A stretch of DNA of 64,000 nucleotides, taken from assembly GCF_002082015.1 (NCBI RefSeq), contig NZ_CP015109.1, positions 1,619,501-1,683,500 on the forward strand. The letters are read 5' to 3'. Under the pieces are notes generated by a model, which saw only the letters and a list, made by a program, of their open reading frames with translations, made no database searches and had not been told where the DNA came from. Both the position numbers and the translations under genes were made by a program. The first letter of the stretch is position 1. Each line of letters starts with the position of its first letter. This document shows positions 25,433-33,246 of this stretch, piece after piece. This DNA comes from Sporosarcina ureae. GTDB taxonomy: Bacteria; Bacillota; Bacilli; Bacillales_A; Planococcaceae.

Positions 25433-25507
25433 TGGCTGGGGTAGCTGGATTCGAACCAACGAGTGACGGAGTCAAAGTCCGTTGCCTTACCGCTTGGCTA
25501 TACCCCA
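25433..25507 (-). tRNA. tRNA-Gln (anticodon UUG)
   Basis: The minus strand folds as a cloverleaf: acceptor TGGGGTA pairs with TACCCCA, anticodon loop CTTTGAC (UUG), T loop GGTTCGAATC. CCA is encoded (25433-25435). It is last in the five-tRNA transcript. Confidence 0.95.
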
Positions 25508-25547
25508 ACGAATAGTTAGTTATTCTTTTCTAAAGGTAAGACAAACA

Positions 25548-25632
25548 TGGTGGTGGGGGACGGATTCGAACCGCCGAACCCGGAGGGAGCGGATTTACAG
25601 TCCGCCGCGTTTAGCCACTTCGCTACCCCACC
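25548..25632 (-). tRNA. tRNA-Tyr (anticodon GUA)
   Basis: An 85-nt type II tRNA with a long variable arm. Acceptor GGTGGGG pairs with CCCCACC, the anticodon loop contains GTA, and the T loop is GGTTCGAATC. CCA is encoded. Confidence 0.95.
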
Positions 25633-25761
25633 GTGTTAAAATTGCGATAAGCTTCGCATTGCTGCGTCAGGCTTCAGGCTTCATTCGCTCAATCAGTCAC
25701 GTACCTGAGTACGCTCCTTCTTTCTCTTACTTGCTTCCTTGCATTACTTTAACATGTTAAA
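25633..25761. other. 129-base spacer element inside the tRNA cluster
   Basis: The other tRNA gaps are 8-40 bases, so this one stands out. It is bounded by TGTTAAA (25634-25640) and TTTAACA (25748-25754), and contains GCGATAAGCTTCGC and GTACCTGAGTAC mini-palindromes. The text CTGCGTCAGGCTTC...CAGTCACGTACCTGAGTACGC resembles spacer repeats I associate with rRNA/tRNA regions of this family, though I cannot verify this. No gene is seen. Confidence 0.5.
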
Positions 25762-25836
25762 TGGTGACCCCTACGGGATTCGAACCCGTGATACCGCCGT
25801 GAAAGGGCGGTGTCTTAACCGCTTGACCAAGGGGCC
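25762..25836 (-). tRNA. tRNA-Glu (anticodon UUC)
   Basis: Acceptor GGCCCCT pairs with AGGGGTC, the anticodon loop is CTTTCAC (UUC), T loop GGTTCGAATC. CCA is encoded at 25762-25764. Confidence 0.95.
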
Positions 25837-25849
25837 ATGAAAGTGTTCA

Positions 25850-25925
25850 TGGAGCTTCCAGCCGGACTCGAACCGGCGACTTCTTCCTTACCATGGAAGC
25901 ACTCTACCTGCTGAGCTATGGAAGC
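25850..25925 (-). tRNA. tRNA-Thr (anticodon GGU)
   Basis: Acceptor GCTTCCA pairs with TGGAAGC. The anticodon stem CTTCC/GGAAG encloses ATGGTAA, placing GGT at positions 34-36. CCA is encoded. The CAT visible nearby is in the stem/loop border and is not the anticodon. Confidence 0.95.
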
Positions 25926-25933
25926 ATAAAAAA

Positions 25934-26008
25934 TGGCTCCGCAGGTAAGACTCGAACTTACGACCGATCGGTTAACAGCCGATTGCTCTACCACTGAGCT
26001 ACTGCGGA
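25934..26008 (-). tRNA. tRNA-Asn (anticodon GUU)
   Basis: Acceptor TCCGCAG pairs with CTGCGGA, the anticodon stem ATCGG/CCGAT encloses CTGTTAA (GUU), T loop AGTTCGAGTC. CCA is encoded. First tRNA of the transcript. Confidence 0.95.
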
Positions 26009-26044
26009 ATAATAATAAATGTAATACGTTTGACGACAAAAACC

Positions 26045-26073
26045 ATTATAGCATGTTTTCTAAATCTCTGCAA
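26045..26073 (-). promoter_or_regulatory. Sigma-A promoter of the tRNA operon
   Basis: On the minus strand TTGCAG (26073-26068) and a perfect TATAAT (26050-26045) are separated by 17 bases, about 37 bases before tRNA-Asn. Confidence 0.8.
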
Positions 26074-26181
26074 GAAATACTTTTAAATCACTCAAGCTTT
26101 TTTAATTATAGTGGGCATAGTCATATACGTCAAGAGTTTTTCATATAATAGTTTAGACTTCACATAGTTAAGGAGATTGGC

Positions 26182-26847
26182 ATGATAAAAAAACTTCTCT
26201 TCCTTCTTGTATTGATTGCACTATTCTTAGCTTTTATTCCTCAATTGGCCAAGCCTTCTTCTACCTTGAAGACGGTTTTCCGATTGACCGAACAACCTGC
26301 GGTGATAGTGAAAGGTACACAAGGTTCTGCATTGACCATCAATATTTCATTCGGTGATAAAGAAGTGGAGGAACTTCTTGAAAAATTATCACAACCCTAT
26401 CCTTTATTGTTTATCGATAGTGACTGGGCTTCACGCTTCCCTCACATTACAGAGCAAATTAAACAGCGTTCTATACCTGTTGCATTACTCGGGACGGAAG
26501 GGAAAGATTATGAAAGCGATCTAAATTTGTTGAGCAAGCAACTCCAAACGTTTGAAGAATTGTTTAGCAAGCGACCTCTTTGGTTTCGTACAGCCGATGA
26601 AGAATTCCCCTTAGTACTGTTGCAAGAATTAAGCGAAGCAGAAATCAATGCCCTTGGATCTACTGTCCGCTGGTCTGGCGGCACATTACCGAAAGCTTCT
26701 AAGGGTGAAATTATTGTCGTGCCGTATGCCCGTAACGAACACGTAGCCACAGCTGAAATTCAACGATTAATTGCCAGCCGCACTTTTCAATCCGTAGAGG
26801 ACCTGTTATTTCGATCATCTGTAAAAACCAAAAAAATTCCACAATAA
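26182..26847 (+). CDS. Degenerate PdaB-like (NodB-fold) exported protein
   Basis: The 221-residue protein starts with an uncleaved-type signal/anchor (KKLLFLLVLIALFLAFIPQL). The core follows polysaccharide-deacetylase order: LTINISFGD in place of the usual TFDDG-like strand, PLLFIDSDWA in place of the ATFF segment, RPLWFRTADEEFP in place of the RPP(Y/G)G catalytic arginine loop, and GEIIVVPYA near the end. Metal-binding Asp and His-x3-His residues are not evident. It occupies the position of pdaB (ybaN), divergent from the tRNAs and convergent with kbaA. I infer a pdaB descendant that has lost catalysis. ATG 26182 follows AAGGAG. Confidence 0.65.
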   Translation: MIKKLLFLLVLIALFLAFIPQLAKPSSTLKTVFRLTEQPAVIVKGTQGSALTINISFGDKEVEELLEKLSQPYPLLFIDSDWASRFPHITEQIKQRSIPVALLGTEGKDYESDLNLLSKQLQTFEELFSKRPLWFRTADEEFPLVLLQELSEAEINALGSTVRWSGGTLPKASKGEIIVVPYARNEHVATAEIQRLIASRTFQSVEDLLFRSSVKTKKIPQ

Positions 26848-26851
26848 AAAA

Positions 26852-26877
26852 CTGACTGGAGAAAAATCTCCAGTCAG
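26852..26877. terminator. Bidirectional terminator
   Basis: CTGACTGGAGA (26852-26862) pairs with TCTCCAGTCAG (26867-26877), with A-run and T-run flanks; it serves the PdaB-like gene and the convergent kbaA. Confidence 0.85.
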
Positions 26878-27563
26878 CTTTTTTTGGATTTACTCGCTTG
26901 TTTTTTCGCGTTTTTTCTTTCAGTTCTGCGTTGATCCAGCTTTGCTTTATCAACATCGGATTGTTTGTTGTATTTAGGCAATATTAATAACTGATACGCA
27001 TTCACCGCAAGTAGCGGAAATAAAAGAATCGTTACCCATTCATCTTTGTTACCTGAAGTGACCATTAGCGCCGGTAACCACTCAAGCGTCGTGATGACAA
27101 CCATGAAGAATAATGCAGAAATTAATGCATGTTTTTTTGTCCACTGTGCTTTAAAGTATGCCGTCACTACGGATACTGCAATTAAGGTGATGAGTAAGAA
27201 AATATACAATAACGTACGACTTGTGTCTGCTTTCGTTAATTGAAAACGGAAAAAGACTAAGTCAAACAGTACGACTACTATGATCAGCATCTGCACCCAA
27301 TTCCATAATGTTAGCGTACGGAACATATTCACGCCAAATTGATGGACGGTTAAATAAGCAAAGAAGCCCATCTGTGCAACTACACTCATTGTAAATCCTA
27401 AGAAAATCATCCATAAGAAAGCACCAAGAAATTGCCATATCTCGCCTGCTTGTAAGTATCCATAGAAAAAGTCCCAACGTACAATTAGACCGACAACCGC
27501 TGTAATCGCTCCGCCAATTGCCATTGCGCGCAAGAAAAATTTAACCCAATTTCGTATTGTCAC
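26874..27563 (-). CDS. kbaA: KinB-signalling pathway activation protein KbaA
   Basis: The 229-residue membrane protein has about six transmembrane helices and a very basic C-terminal tail (QRRTERKNAKKQASKSKKS). The sequence, including WVKFFLRAMAIGGAITAVVG and FLGFTMSVVAQMGFFAYLTV, matches KbaA, needed for KinB input to the Spo0A phosphorelay in B. subtilis. Position between gerD and the pdaB locus agrees. The GTG start at 27563 follows AAAGGGGAA. Confidence 0.9.
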   Translation of the reverse strand: MTIRNWVKFFLRAMAIGGAITAVVGLIVRWDFFYGYLQAGEIWQFLGAFLWMIFLGFTMSVVAQMGFFAYLTVHQFGVNMFRTLTLWNWVQMLIIVVVLFDLVFFRFQLTKADTSRTLLYIFLLITLIAVSVVTAYFKAQWTKKHALISALFFMVVITTLEWLPALMVTSGNKDEWVTILLFPLLAVNAYQLLILPKYNKQSDVDKAKLDQRRTERKNAKKQASKSKKS

Positions 27564-27701
27564 AGTACTGTTCCCCTTTTTATCATGTCCATCCTAGTGT
27601 ATCAACGATCGACGAAAAAATCTATTTCATTGAACGATTCATGCATATTCCTTCTTATATTGTGAACAATAAATGAAAATACAAGTGGAAGGTTGAGTGG
27701 A

Positions 27702-28295
27702 ATGAAAAAATTTGCAGTTCTTTTTCTATTCCTTCTATTCCTTACGGGTTGCAGTGGAGGTCATCAGGCAGCACCAAGCTATGATGAAATGAAAAAGATG
27801 ATGACAGATGCAATCCAAACGGAAGACGGAAAAAAGGCACTCCGTAAATTGATGACTGATCCTGAGTTCAGGGAGCTATTAGTACTCGAACAGCCCGAAG
27901 TCAAGCAGAGTATTGAGAATGTATTGCTTTCTAAAGAAGGTGAACGTTTTTGGAAAACGGCTTTTGAAGACCCTAAATTCACGGAGTCCATTGCAAAAAG
28001 CATGAAAAAACAACAAGCGGATATCATGAAAGATTTGATGGGAGATGCTTCTTTTCAAAAAGAAATGGAGAAGTTTTTTGGTCAACCAGACATGATGAAA
28101 CAGATGGAGAACATCGTGAATTCAGCTACGCTCAAGAAAGAAATGGAGAAGGCCATAGAGGACACAATGAATAGCCCCCTCATGCAAGCGAAGTGGCAAG
28201 AACTAATTATGAAGGCTGGTAAAGGTACTGCAGAAGAATCCTCTAAGGAGGAGGGGGGCGGCAAAGAAGAAAAAACAGACGAAGAAGGCAAGTAA
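27702..28295 (+). CDS. gerD: Spore germination lipoprotein GerD
   Basis: The 197-residue protein starts MKKFAVLFLFLLFLTGCSGG, with lipobox Cys17. The mature part is helical with repeated DPEFRELL / DPKFTESI / DASFQKEM units, followed by a charged low-complexity tail (EEGGGKEEKTDEEGK). GerD forms a trimeric scaffold in the inner spore membrane that clusters nutrient germinant receptors. ATG 27702 is preferred (GGAAGG 9 bases upstream) over the TTG at 27693. Its direction is opposite to kbaA and salA, as in B. subtilis. Confidence 0.9.
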   Translation: MKKFAVLFLFLLFLTGCSGGHQAAPSYDEMKKMMTDAIQTEDGKKALRKLMTDPEFRELLVLEQPEVKQSIENVLLSKEGERFWKTAFEDPKFTESIAKSMKKQQADIMKDLMGDASFQKEMEKFFGQPDMMKQMENIVNSATLKKEMEKAIEDTMNSPLMQAKWQELIMKAGKGTAEESSKEEGGGKEEKTDEEGK

Positions 28296-28312
28296 TCCTT
28301 TCTTCGTCTGTT
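28274..28312. terminator. Bidirectional terminator at the end of gerD
   Basis: AACAGACGAAGAA (28274-28286, inside the last gerD codons) pairs with TTCTTCGTCTGTT (28300-28312) and is followed by a T-rich run. It also lies at the end of salA on the other strand. Confidence 0.8.
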
Positions 28313-28317
28313 ACATT

Positions 28318-29376
28318 TTATTTTTGCGTTTTCTCGATTACTGTATCGGCAACGTCTAAATAGATTTTTCCTATCGGATGATCTTCTGCATAGACGGAAG
28401 GTGCAAAATCCGTTTCATTCCAGTCAGGCTGACCGAGAGGGATTTGACCTAATAATTCCGTACGCAGTTCTTCAGAAAGACGAATACCGCCGCCTTGTCC
28501 AAAGACATACTCTTTCTCACCTGTTGCTTTCGATGCGAACCAAGACATGTTTTCAATCACACCGAGCAACTCATGTTCAGTCTGTAACGCCATTGCCCCT
28601 GCACGTGCTGCAACGAATGCTGCGGTTGGGTGTGGAGTAGTAACGACAATTTCTTTTGAAGTTGGAATCATTTGGTGAATATCAAGCGCCACGTCACCTG
28701 TTCCTGGTGGTAAGTCAAGCAACAAGTAATCCAATTCGCCCCAGTCCACGTCGCGGAAGAACTGATCCAACACTTTCCCAAGCATAGGTCCACGCCATAC
28801 AACGGGTGCGTTATCTTCAACGAAGAAGCCCATTGATATCACTTTGACACCAAAACGTTCCACTGGTATGATACGATTTTCCTTGACTTCAGGCATAGCA
28901 GTAATACCCATCATATCGGGAACACTGAATCCATAAATATCTGCATCGATCAACCCAACTTTTTTGCCGCGTCTAGCTAAAGCTACTGCTAAGTTGACGG
29001 ACACCGTAGACTTTCCTACGCCGCCTTTACCAGATGCAATCGAGATAAACTCAATATTGGATAAAGGCGATAAGATATCTTGAGTTACTGCTTCCGTTTC
29101 TGTACCACGGAATTGTTCTAACACCTCTTTAGGTAGCTCTTCAAATCGAATGCCCACCGAGTCGGCTCCTGCTTCTTTCAACGTTTCGACTATTTTTGAT
29201 TGTAGCGTCAATTGCTCTCCGGTATTCACTTTCGCAATCGCGATTTTAACACTGACATGTTCTTTCTCCGGTTTAATGGTTACACCCACAATACCATTCG
29301 TTTCTGCCAATGTTTTATGTAAAAACGGATCTTCCAATGCGCCAATCAGTTCACGGACTTGTTGTTCATTAATCAC
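28318..29376 (-). CDS. salA: Mrp/ApbC-family P-loop ATPase SalA
   Basis: The 352-residue protein combines an N-terminal MIP18/DUF59-like domain with a Mrp ATPase: deviant Walker A GKGGVGKST and DADIYGFSVPDMMGI. The C-terminal CxxC of iron-sulfur carrier Mrp proteins is replaced by WFASKATGEKEY, as in B. subtilis SalA, which regulates scoC and exoprotease expression. GTG 29376 is chosen because AGGAG lies 8 bases upstream; the in-frame GTG at 29385 overlaps that site. It shares orientation with cwlD. Confidence 0.9.
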   Translation of the reverse strand: MINEQQVRELIGALEDPFLHKTLAETNGIVGVTIKPEKEHVSVKIAIAKVNTGEQLTLQSKIVETLKEAGADSVGIRFEELPKEVLEQFRGTETEAVTQDILSPLSNIEFISIASGKGGVGKSTVSVNLAVALARRGKKVGLIDADIYGFSVPDMMGITAMPEVKENRIIPVERFGVKVISMGFFVEDNAPVVWRGPMLGKVLDQFFRDVDWGELDYLLLDLPPGTGDVALDIHQMIPTSKEIVVTTPHPTAAFVAARAGAMALQTEHELLGVIENMSWFASKATGEKEYVFGQGGGIRLSEELRTELLGQIPLGQPDWNETDFAPSVYAEDHPIGKIYLDVADTVIEKTQK

Positions 29377-29452
29377 ATGTAACACTCCTAACTGAATTCA
29401 TTCACTCCCTTTCAGTATATCATATTCCCTATTCACTAAAACGTCATATGCT

Positions 29453-30166
29453 TCATTGTTCTTCAGCAAGTTGATATTTCACAATTCCATCTACAATGGC
29501 TGCAGCCACTTTTTTCTGATACGATTTCTTTGCCAATAGTTTTCTTTCTTCCGGATTGGATAAGAATCCTGTTTCCACCAACACAGCCGGCACTGGCACT
29601 TTTTTCAATAAATAGACCCCCGTGATTTTCATGGCCTCTCGCTCTGTATTTTTCAACTGATCACGCAACTCATTTTGTATGGATGTCGCCAGTTGCTTAC
29701 CTTCCGGATGACCACCTGGATGATAGAACACTTGCGCCCCTCTCCAGCGTTCTTCAGGAATTGCGTTAACATGTACGCTAATAAATAGATCTGGCTTAGA
29801 CTCTATTGCCATGCTTTCACGTAGTTTCAGGTCTGCGAACTTCCTGCTACGCATTGAAGTAAACGTCTCGGATGGTGCATGTTCCGCTACTGCGTCGCCG
29901 CTTTTCTCCCTCGTCATTTCTACAGTTGCACCTTTTTTCTTCAATAGTTTACTCACTTCATGAGAGATGTTCAATGTAATATCTTTTTCAATGAGTTCAC
30001 CTGCCGAAGCACCTCCGTCTTCCCCGCCATGTCCAGGATCAATGAGAATACTTACCCCACCGAGTTCTGAGGGCAGAAAGAAGCCACGATCAGATGCTTT
30101 GACTCCGTATAACACTCCACCTAACGAGAAAAATATTAGCAACCCTGCCACAAGCCACTTTTTCAT
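29453..30166 (-). CDS. cwlD: Spore-cortex N-acetylmuramoyl-L-alanine amidase CwlD
   Basis: The 237-residue protein has an N-terminal signal/anchor (KKWLVAGLLIFFSLGGVLYG) and an Amidase_3 domain. Zinc ligands lie in DPGHGGEDGGA, ISVHVNAI and the glutamate of ITLNISHEV; the catalytic Glu is in VLVETGFLSNPEE. CwlD removes peptide side chains so that muramic-delta-lactam can form in the cortex, a requirement for germination. ATG 30166 follows AAGGCGGTG. It is the last gene of the conserved sporulation block before synteny with B. subtilis breaks. Confidence 0.93.
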   Translation of the reverse strand: MKKWLVAGLLIFFSLGGVLYGVKASDRGFFLPSELGGVSILIDPGHGGEDGGASAGELIEKDITLNISHEVSKLLKKKGATVEMTREKSGDAVAEHAPSETFTSMRSRKFADLKLRESMAIESKPDLFISVHVNAIPEERWRGAQVFYHPGGHPEGKQLATSIQNELRDQLKNTEREAMKITGVYLLKKVPVPAVLVETGFLSNPEERKLLAKKSYQKKVAAAIVDGIVKYQLAEEQ

Positions 30167-30190
30167 ACAGACACCGCCTTTTTCTTTCAC

Positions 30191-30467
30191 TATACGCTTG
30201 GTCTTTTAAGGTTATGTCTACGTAGTAGATGATAACCATTTAGAGTTATATAAAGTGAAGATCACTTTGCTTACGCAATAGAATTTCAAAGGTAAAGGTA
30301 TCAATGCACCGCGTTCCAGGCGGATGCGTTCAGGAAAGCCCCCGGAGATCTTATCTTCCCTGAGTCACCGCCCACAACGACGTACAGCTTTTAAACGTGT
30401 AATTGAAGTGTTATAAGCACACACTACGTTACTACGCAACAAATGAGACACTCTACGGAAGAATGCA
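30191..30467. other. Intergenic region at the left border of the accessory block
   Basis: No gene is visible. It must hold the cwlD promoter. GTTCCAGGCGGATGCGTT (about 30313-30330) and the nearby CCCCCGGAG text look like a worn copy of a GC-rich interspersed repeat common in Bacillales genomes; this is a recollection, not verified. Confidence 0.35.
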
Positions 30468-30516
30468 AACACAAAAAAGCTGTCATAAGAAGATTTTCAC
30501 TTCTTACGACAGCTTT
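30468..30516 (-). terminator. Terminator after the rhodanese gene
   Basis: AAAGCTGTCATAAGAAG (30476-30492) pairs with CTTCTTACGACAGCTTT (30500-30516), one mismatch, followed on the minus strand by TTTGTGTTTG. Confidence 0.75.
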
Positions 30517-30527
30517 GGTTTTACAAA

Positions 30528-30830
30528 TTATTTTGTTTCTCCTTCCCAAGCTAACATGCCGCCTACCATGTTTGTTACATCGAATCCTTCGTCTGCCATC
30601 AGCTCTTGCGCGCGACCACTTCTGCCGCCTGAACGGCATACGAGGATGTAAGGCGTTTCAGTATTTAAGTCATGCATTGCAACAGGTAGGTCACCAAGCG
30701 CGATGTGTTGCGCACCTGGAATAATGCCTTCTGCTACTTCGTTGTCTTCACGTACATCGATGATATTCAGTTCTTTACCGTTTTCTAGTTGCTCTTGTAC
30801 TTCTTTTGCAGTTAATTCCTTTAAGGTCAT
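30528..30830 (-). CDS. Single-domain rhodanese (sulfurtransferase)
   Basis: The 100-residue protein has the rhodanese fold order: NIIDVREDNEVAEGIIPGA and the active-site loop CRSGGRSGRA with the persulfide cysteine, ending NMVGGMLAWEG. It would carry sulfane sulfur in the cytoplasm. ATG 30830 follows GGAGGATACTACTC. It stands alone in this region and resembles YqhL/YtwF-type proteins; its partner is unknown. Confidence 0.9.
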   Translation of the reverse strand: MTLKELTAKEVQEQLENGKELNIIDVREDNEVAEGIIPGAQHIALGDLPVAMHDLNTETPYILVCRSGGRSGRAQELMADEGFDVTNMVGGMLAWEGETK

Positions 30831-30908
30831 GAGTAGTATCCTCCAAAGTGTTTAATGTACCCTTATTCTATCTTGCAGAGTTAAGCATTGTCTATTGAAA
30901 TGAACTAA

Positions 30909-31499
30909 TTAGTGCTGTTGTAATTCTTTCATAGTATGCCCACGGTTTTCCCATAATCTAGTTGTCTCGGCTAATTCAACAATTGCCGGGATATAGCGCT
31001 CGGATTCTTTAATAGGCAGTTCCAACCCGGATATAAATAATGAAAGTTCCGTCATGAAGTCACCGCCACTGACTTGCAAATTATATACTAGTTCGGATAC
31101 TTCTTCGTCTACATCCAATTGATCACCGAAGTCCTGTTTTAGCATATCCTTGACTATTGACTGCTCTGATGTTTCTTGAAAATATTCTTCGTCAATGAAT
31201 CGCAGTAATTCATCTTTTTCTGGTACATAATACGGCTTACCGGCTGCATTTCGTTTTAGGATTTCTGTTTCATCCTCTTCGCTAGTCGCTTCAGCTACAA
31301 ATTCGTTGGATTGAATATAAACGAAACTCCCCTCTAGTTCTGCTTTTACTTGCTCTGACTGCAAGAAATTTTCCACTTCATTCAGTAAAACCTTTTCTTC
31401 ATTTTGGTCATTGTAGATCTCAATTACTTTTTCAATAGGTACAATCCCATACAGATTCGTGCACGCCACAATATATTTCAGTACTAATTCTTCATTCAT
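30909..31499 (-). CDS. Hypothetical acidic helical protein
   Basis: The 196-residue, strongly acidic protein begins MNEELVLKYIVACTNLYGIV. It has an N-terminal winged-helix-like segment (IEKVIEIYNDQNEEKVLLNEVENFL), KPYYVPEKDELLRFIDEEYF in the middle and a helical C-terminus ending HTMKELQQH. No catalytic motif, signal or membrane segment is visible. ATG 31499 has GAAAGGCGTG just upstream; the TTG at 31517 overlaps that site. The family is not recognised. It shares a divergent intergenic region with the HpaB-like gene. Confidence 0.7.
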   Translation of the reverse strand: MNEELVLKYIVACTNLYGIVPIEKVIEIYNDQNEEKVLLNEVENFLQSEQVKAELEGSFVYIQSNEFVAEATSEEDETEILKRNAAGKPYYVPEKDELLRFIDEEYFQETSEQSIVKDMLKQDFGDQLDVDEEVSELVYNLQVSGGDFMTELSLFISGLELPIKESERYIPAIVELAETTRLWENRGHTMKELQQH

Positions 31500-31656
31500 T
31501 GTATACACGCCTTTCAATTACTCTGATATATTTTCTATGTATTCTTTCTGTATTGTATCAAATTTGTCTATCGTGTGTTCTAGTCAACGGTAATCTAAAT
31601 CACTTATGAAGATTTCATAATATACTATACCAACTAGAAAATTCGGGAGGAATAGT

Positions 31657-33096
31657 ATGGGTGCTATAAATGGTAAAGAGTTTGTACGTAGAATAAATGA
31701 GCAGAACGCTGAGATTTGGCTGGATGGACAACAATTGAATGGACCTATCTCTGAACATCCGGCTTTTAAAGGGCTTATAGAAACAAAGGCTTCTCTATAT
31801 GATTTACAGCTGTCACCCACACATAAGTCTCTAATGACATATGTTTCGCCAGTCACAAATGAGCAAATTGGACTTTCTTACTTACAGCCCAAAACCAAAG
31901 CGGATTTACGGAAACGCAGAGTCATGACAGAAGAATGGGCTAGACTTTCTTGCGGCTTACTTGGCAGGAGTCCTGATTACCTGAATACGGTGATCATGAG
32001 CTTTGCCTCTTCTTCTCCCCATTTGCTCGGCAAGGAAAACTGCTATCCAGAACATATTCAAGCCCTGTATGAACGAGCACGTGAAGAGGACTTATCTTTT
32101 ACTCACACTTTCATTGCGCCACAGGTCAATCGATCTCTAAGTGCCTTTCATACGTCGGATGAACCGGTCTCCGCGAAAATTGTAGGCAAGACATCGGAAG
32201 GGCTTATTATTAAAGGAGCAAAGCTACTTGCAACACAGGGTGGCTTGACGGATGAGGTATTGGTATTTAGCACGCCCTCGTTTCTTGGGGATCCTGACGA
32301 AGCTTTCGCCTTTTCAATTCCTTCCGATACAGAAGGTTTGCGCTTTCTTTGTAGAGAATCATTTGTAGGTGGGAGTTCAACATTTAATTACCCACTGAGT
32401 TCAAGGTTTGAAGAGATGGATGCTGTAGTTGTTTTCGATAATGTTCTCGTCCCGTGGGAACGTGTATTCTTTCATCACAATGCCGAAGTAGCATCAGAGT
32501 TTTTTTCTATGAGTTCGTTCCACCCGTTTGCCACACATCAAGTCATTACGAGACAGATCGTCAAAACGGAGTTCATGCTGAATTTAGCAGAACAGCTCGT
32601 CCAAACGATTAATATAGCGGAATATCTTCACATTCAAGAAAAACTGTCTGAAATAATTATTGGACTTGAAACCATGAAGGCATTACGAGATAAATCGGAG
32701 GCTGATGCGGTATTCGACCAATGGGGATATATGTGTCCAAGTGCCATACCACTTCAAGTAGCCAGCAATATTTTCCCGAAAGTCTACCCGCGTTTCAGTG
32801 AGATCATTCAGCTGATTGGAGCCAGCGGGATGGTTGCGTTACCTACGGATAAGGATTTCCAGTCGACTATTCAACCTGATCTAGCAAAATACTTACAAGG
32901 AGCTACAAAAACCGCGATAGAACGTGTACAACTGTTTCGATTGGCTTGGGATTTAACGATGAGTTCTTTCGGCACAAGACAAACACAATATGAACGGTAT
33001 TTCTTCGGAGATCCAGTGCGCTTATCAGGTCATCTGTACCGATCCTATCCTAAAGATGCAGGGCAGGAAATGATACGTCGTTTACTTTCAGATTAA
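31657..33096 (+). CDS. 4-hydroxyphenylacetate 3-hydroxylase-like protein (HpaB family, YoaI-like)
   Basis: The 479-residue protein aligns with the flavin-dependent HpaB oxygenases: acyl-CoA-dehydrogenase-type fold, SLYDLQLSPTHKSLMTYVSP, RNLNL-like central region, FDNVLVPWERVFFH, and the helical C-terminal domain ending in LAKYLQGATKTAIERVQLFR. HpaB enzymes ortho-hydroxylate phenolics with FADH2 supplied by a separate reductase (HpaC). No reductase gene is adjacent. ATG 31657 follows CGGGAGGAAT. It is a single gene. The substrate cannot be fixed from sequence. Confidence 0.85.
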   Translation: MGAINGKEFVRRINEQNAEIWLDGQQLNGPISEHPAFKGLIETKASLYDLQLSPTHKSLMTYVSPVTNEQIGLSYLQPKTKADLRKRRVMTEEWARLSCGLLGRSPDYLNTVIMSFASSSPHLLGKENCYPEHIQALYERAREEDLSFTHTFIAPQVNRSLSAFHTSDEPVSAKIVGKTSEGLIIKGAKLLATQGGLTDEVLVFSTPSFLGDPDEAFAFSIPSDTEGLRFLCRESFVGGSSTFNYPLSSRFEEMDAVVVFDNVLVPWERVFFHHNAEVASEFFSMSSFHPFATHQVITRQIVKTEFMLNLAEQLVQTINIAEYLHIQEKLSEIIIGLETMKALRDKSEADAVFDQWGYMCPSAIPLQVASNIFPKVYPRFSEIIQLIGASGMVALPTDKDFQSTIQPDLAKYLQGATKTAIERVQLFRLAWDLTMSSFGTRQTQYERYFFGDPVRLSGHLYRSYPKDAGQEMIRRLLSD

Positions 33097-33209
33097 GTAT
33101 GATGTCAGCAATTCACCTAAACTATTCAGACACATATCTATTACAGGTAGTTCACTAACGACATCAAGACTCACATTTTCTTTTATCAAAAGTTACCGAA
33201 TAACACAAT

Positions 33210-33240
33210 GCCCCTAGGCCAGATTATATAGCCTAGGGGC
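33210..33240. terminator. GC-rich hairpin between convergent genes
   Basis: GCCCCTAGGC (33210-33219) pairs with GCCTAGGGGC (33231-33240). Poor T runs follow on both sides (GTTGTATT on plus, ATTGTGTT on minus). It probably ends the HpaB-like gene and the DUF3889 gene. Confidence 0.7.
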
Positions 33241-33246
33241 GTTGTA

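Noticed and set aside
25482..25760. Frame spanning tRNA-Tyr and the spacer
   Set aside because: It lies over a structured tRNA gene and contains its reverse complement; not a protein gene.
25850..25925. tRNA first read as tRNA-Met because CAT is visible near the loop
   Set aside because: Folding of CTTCC/GGAAG puts GGT at positions 34-36, so it is tRNA-Thr.
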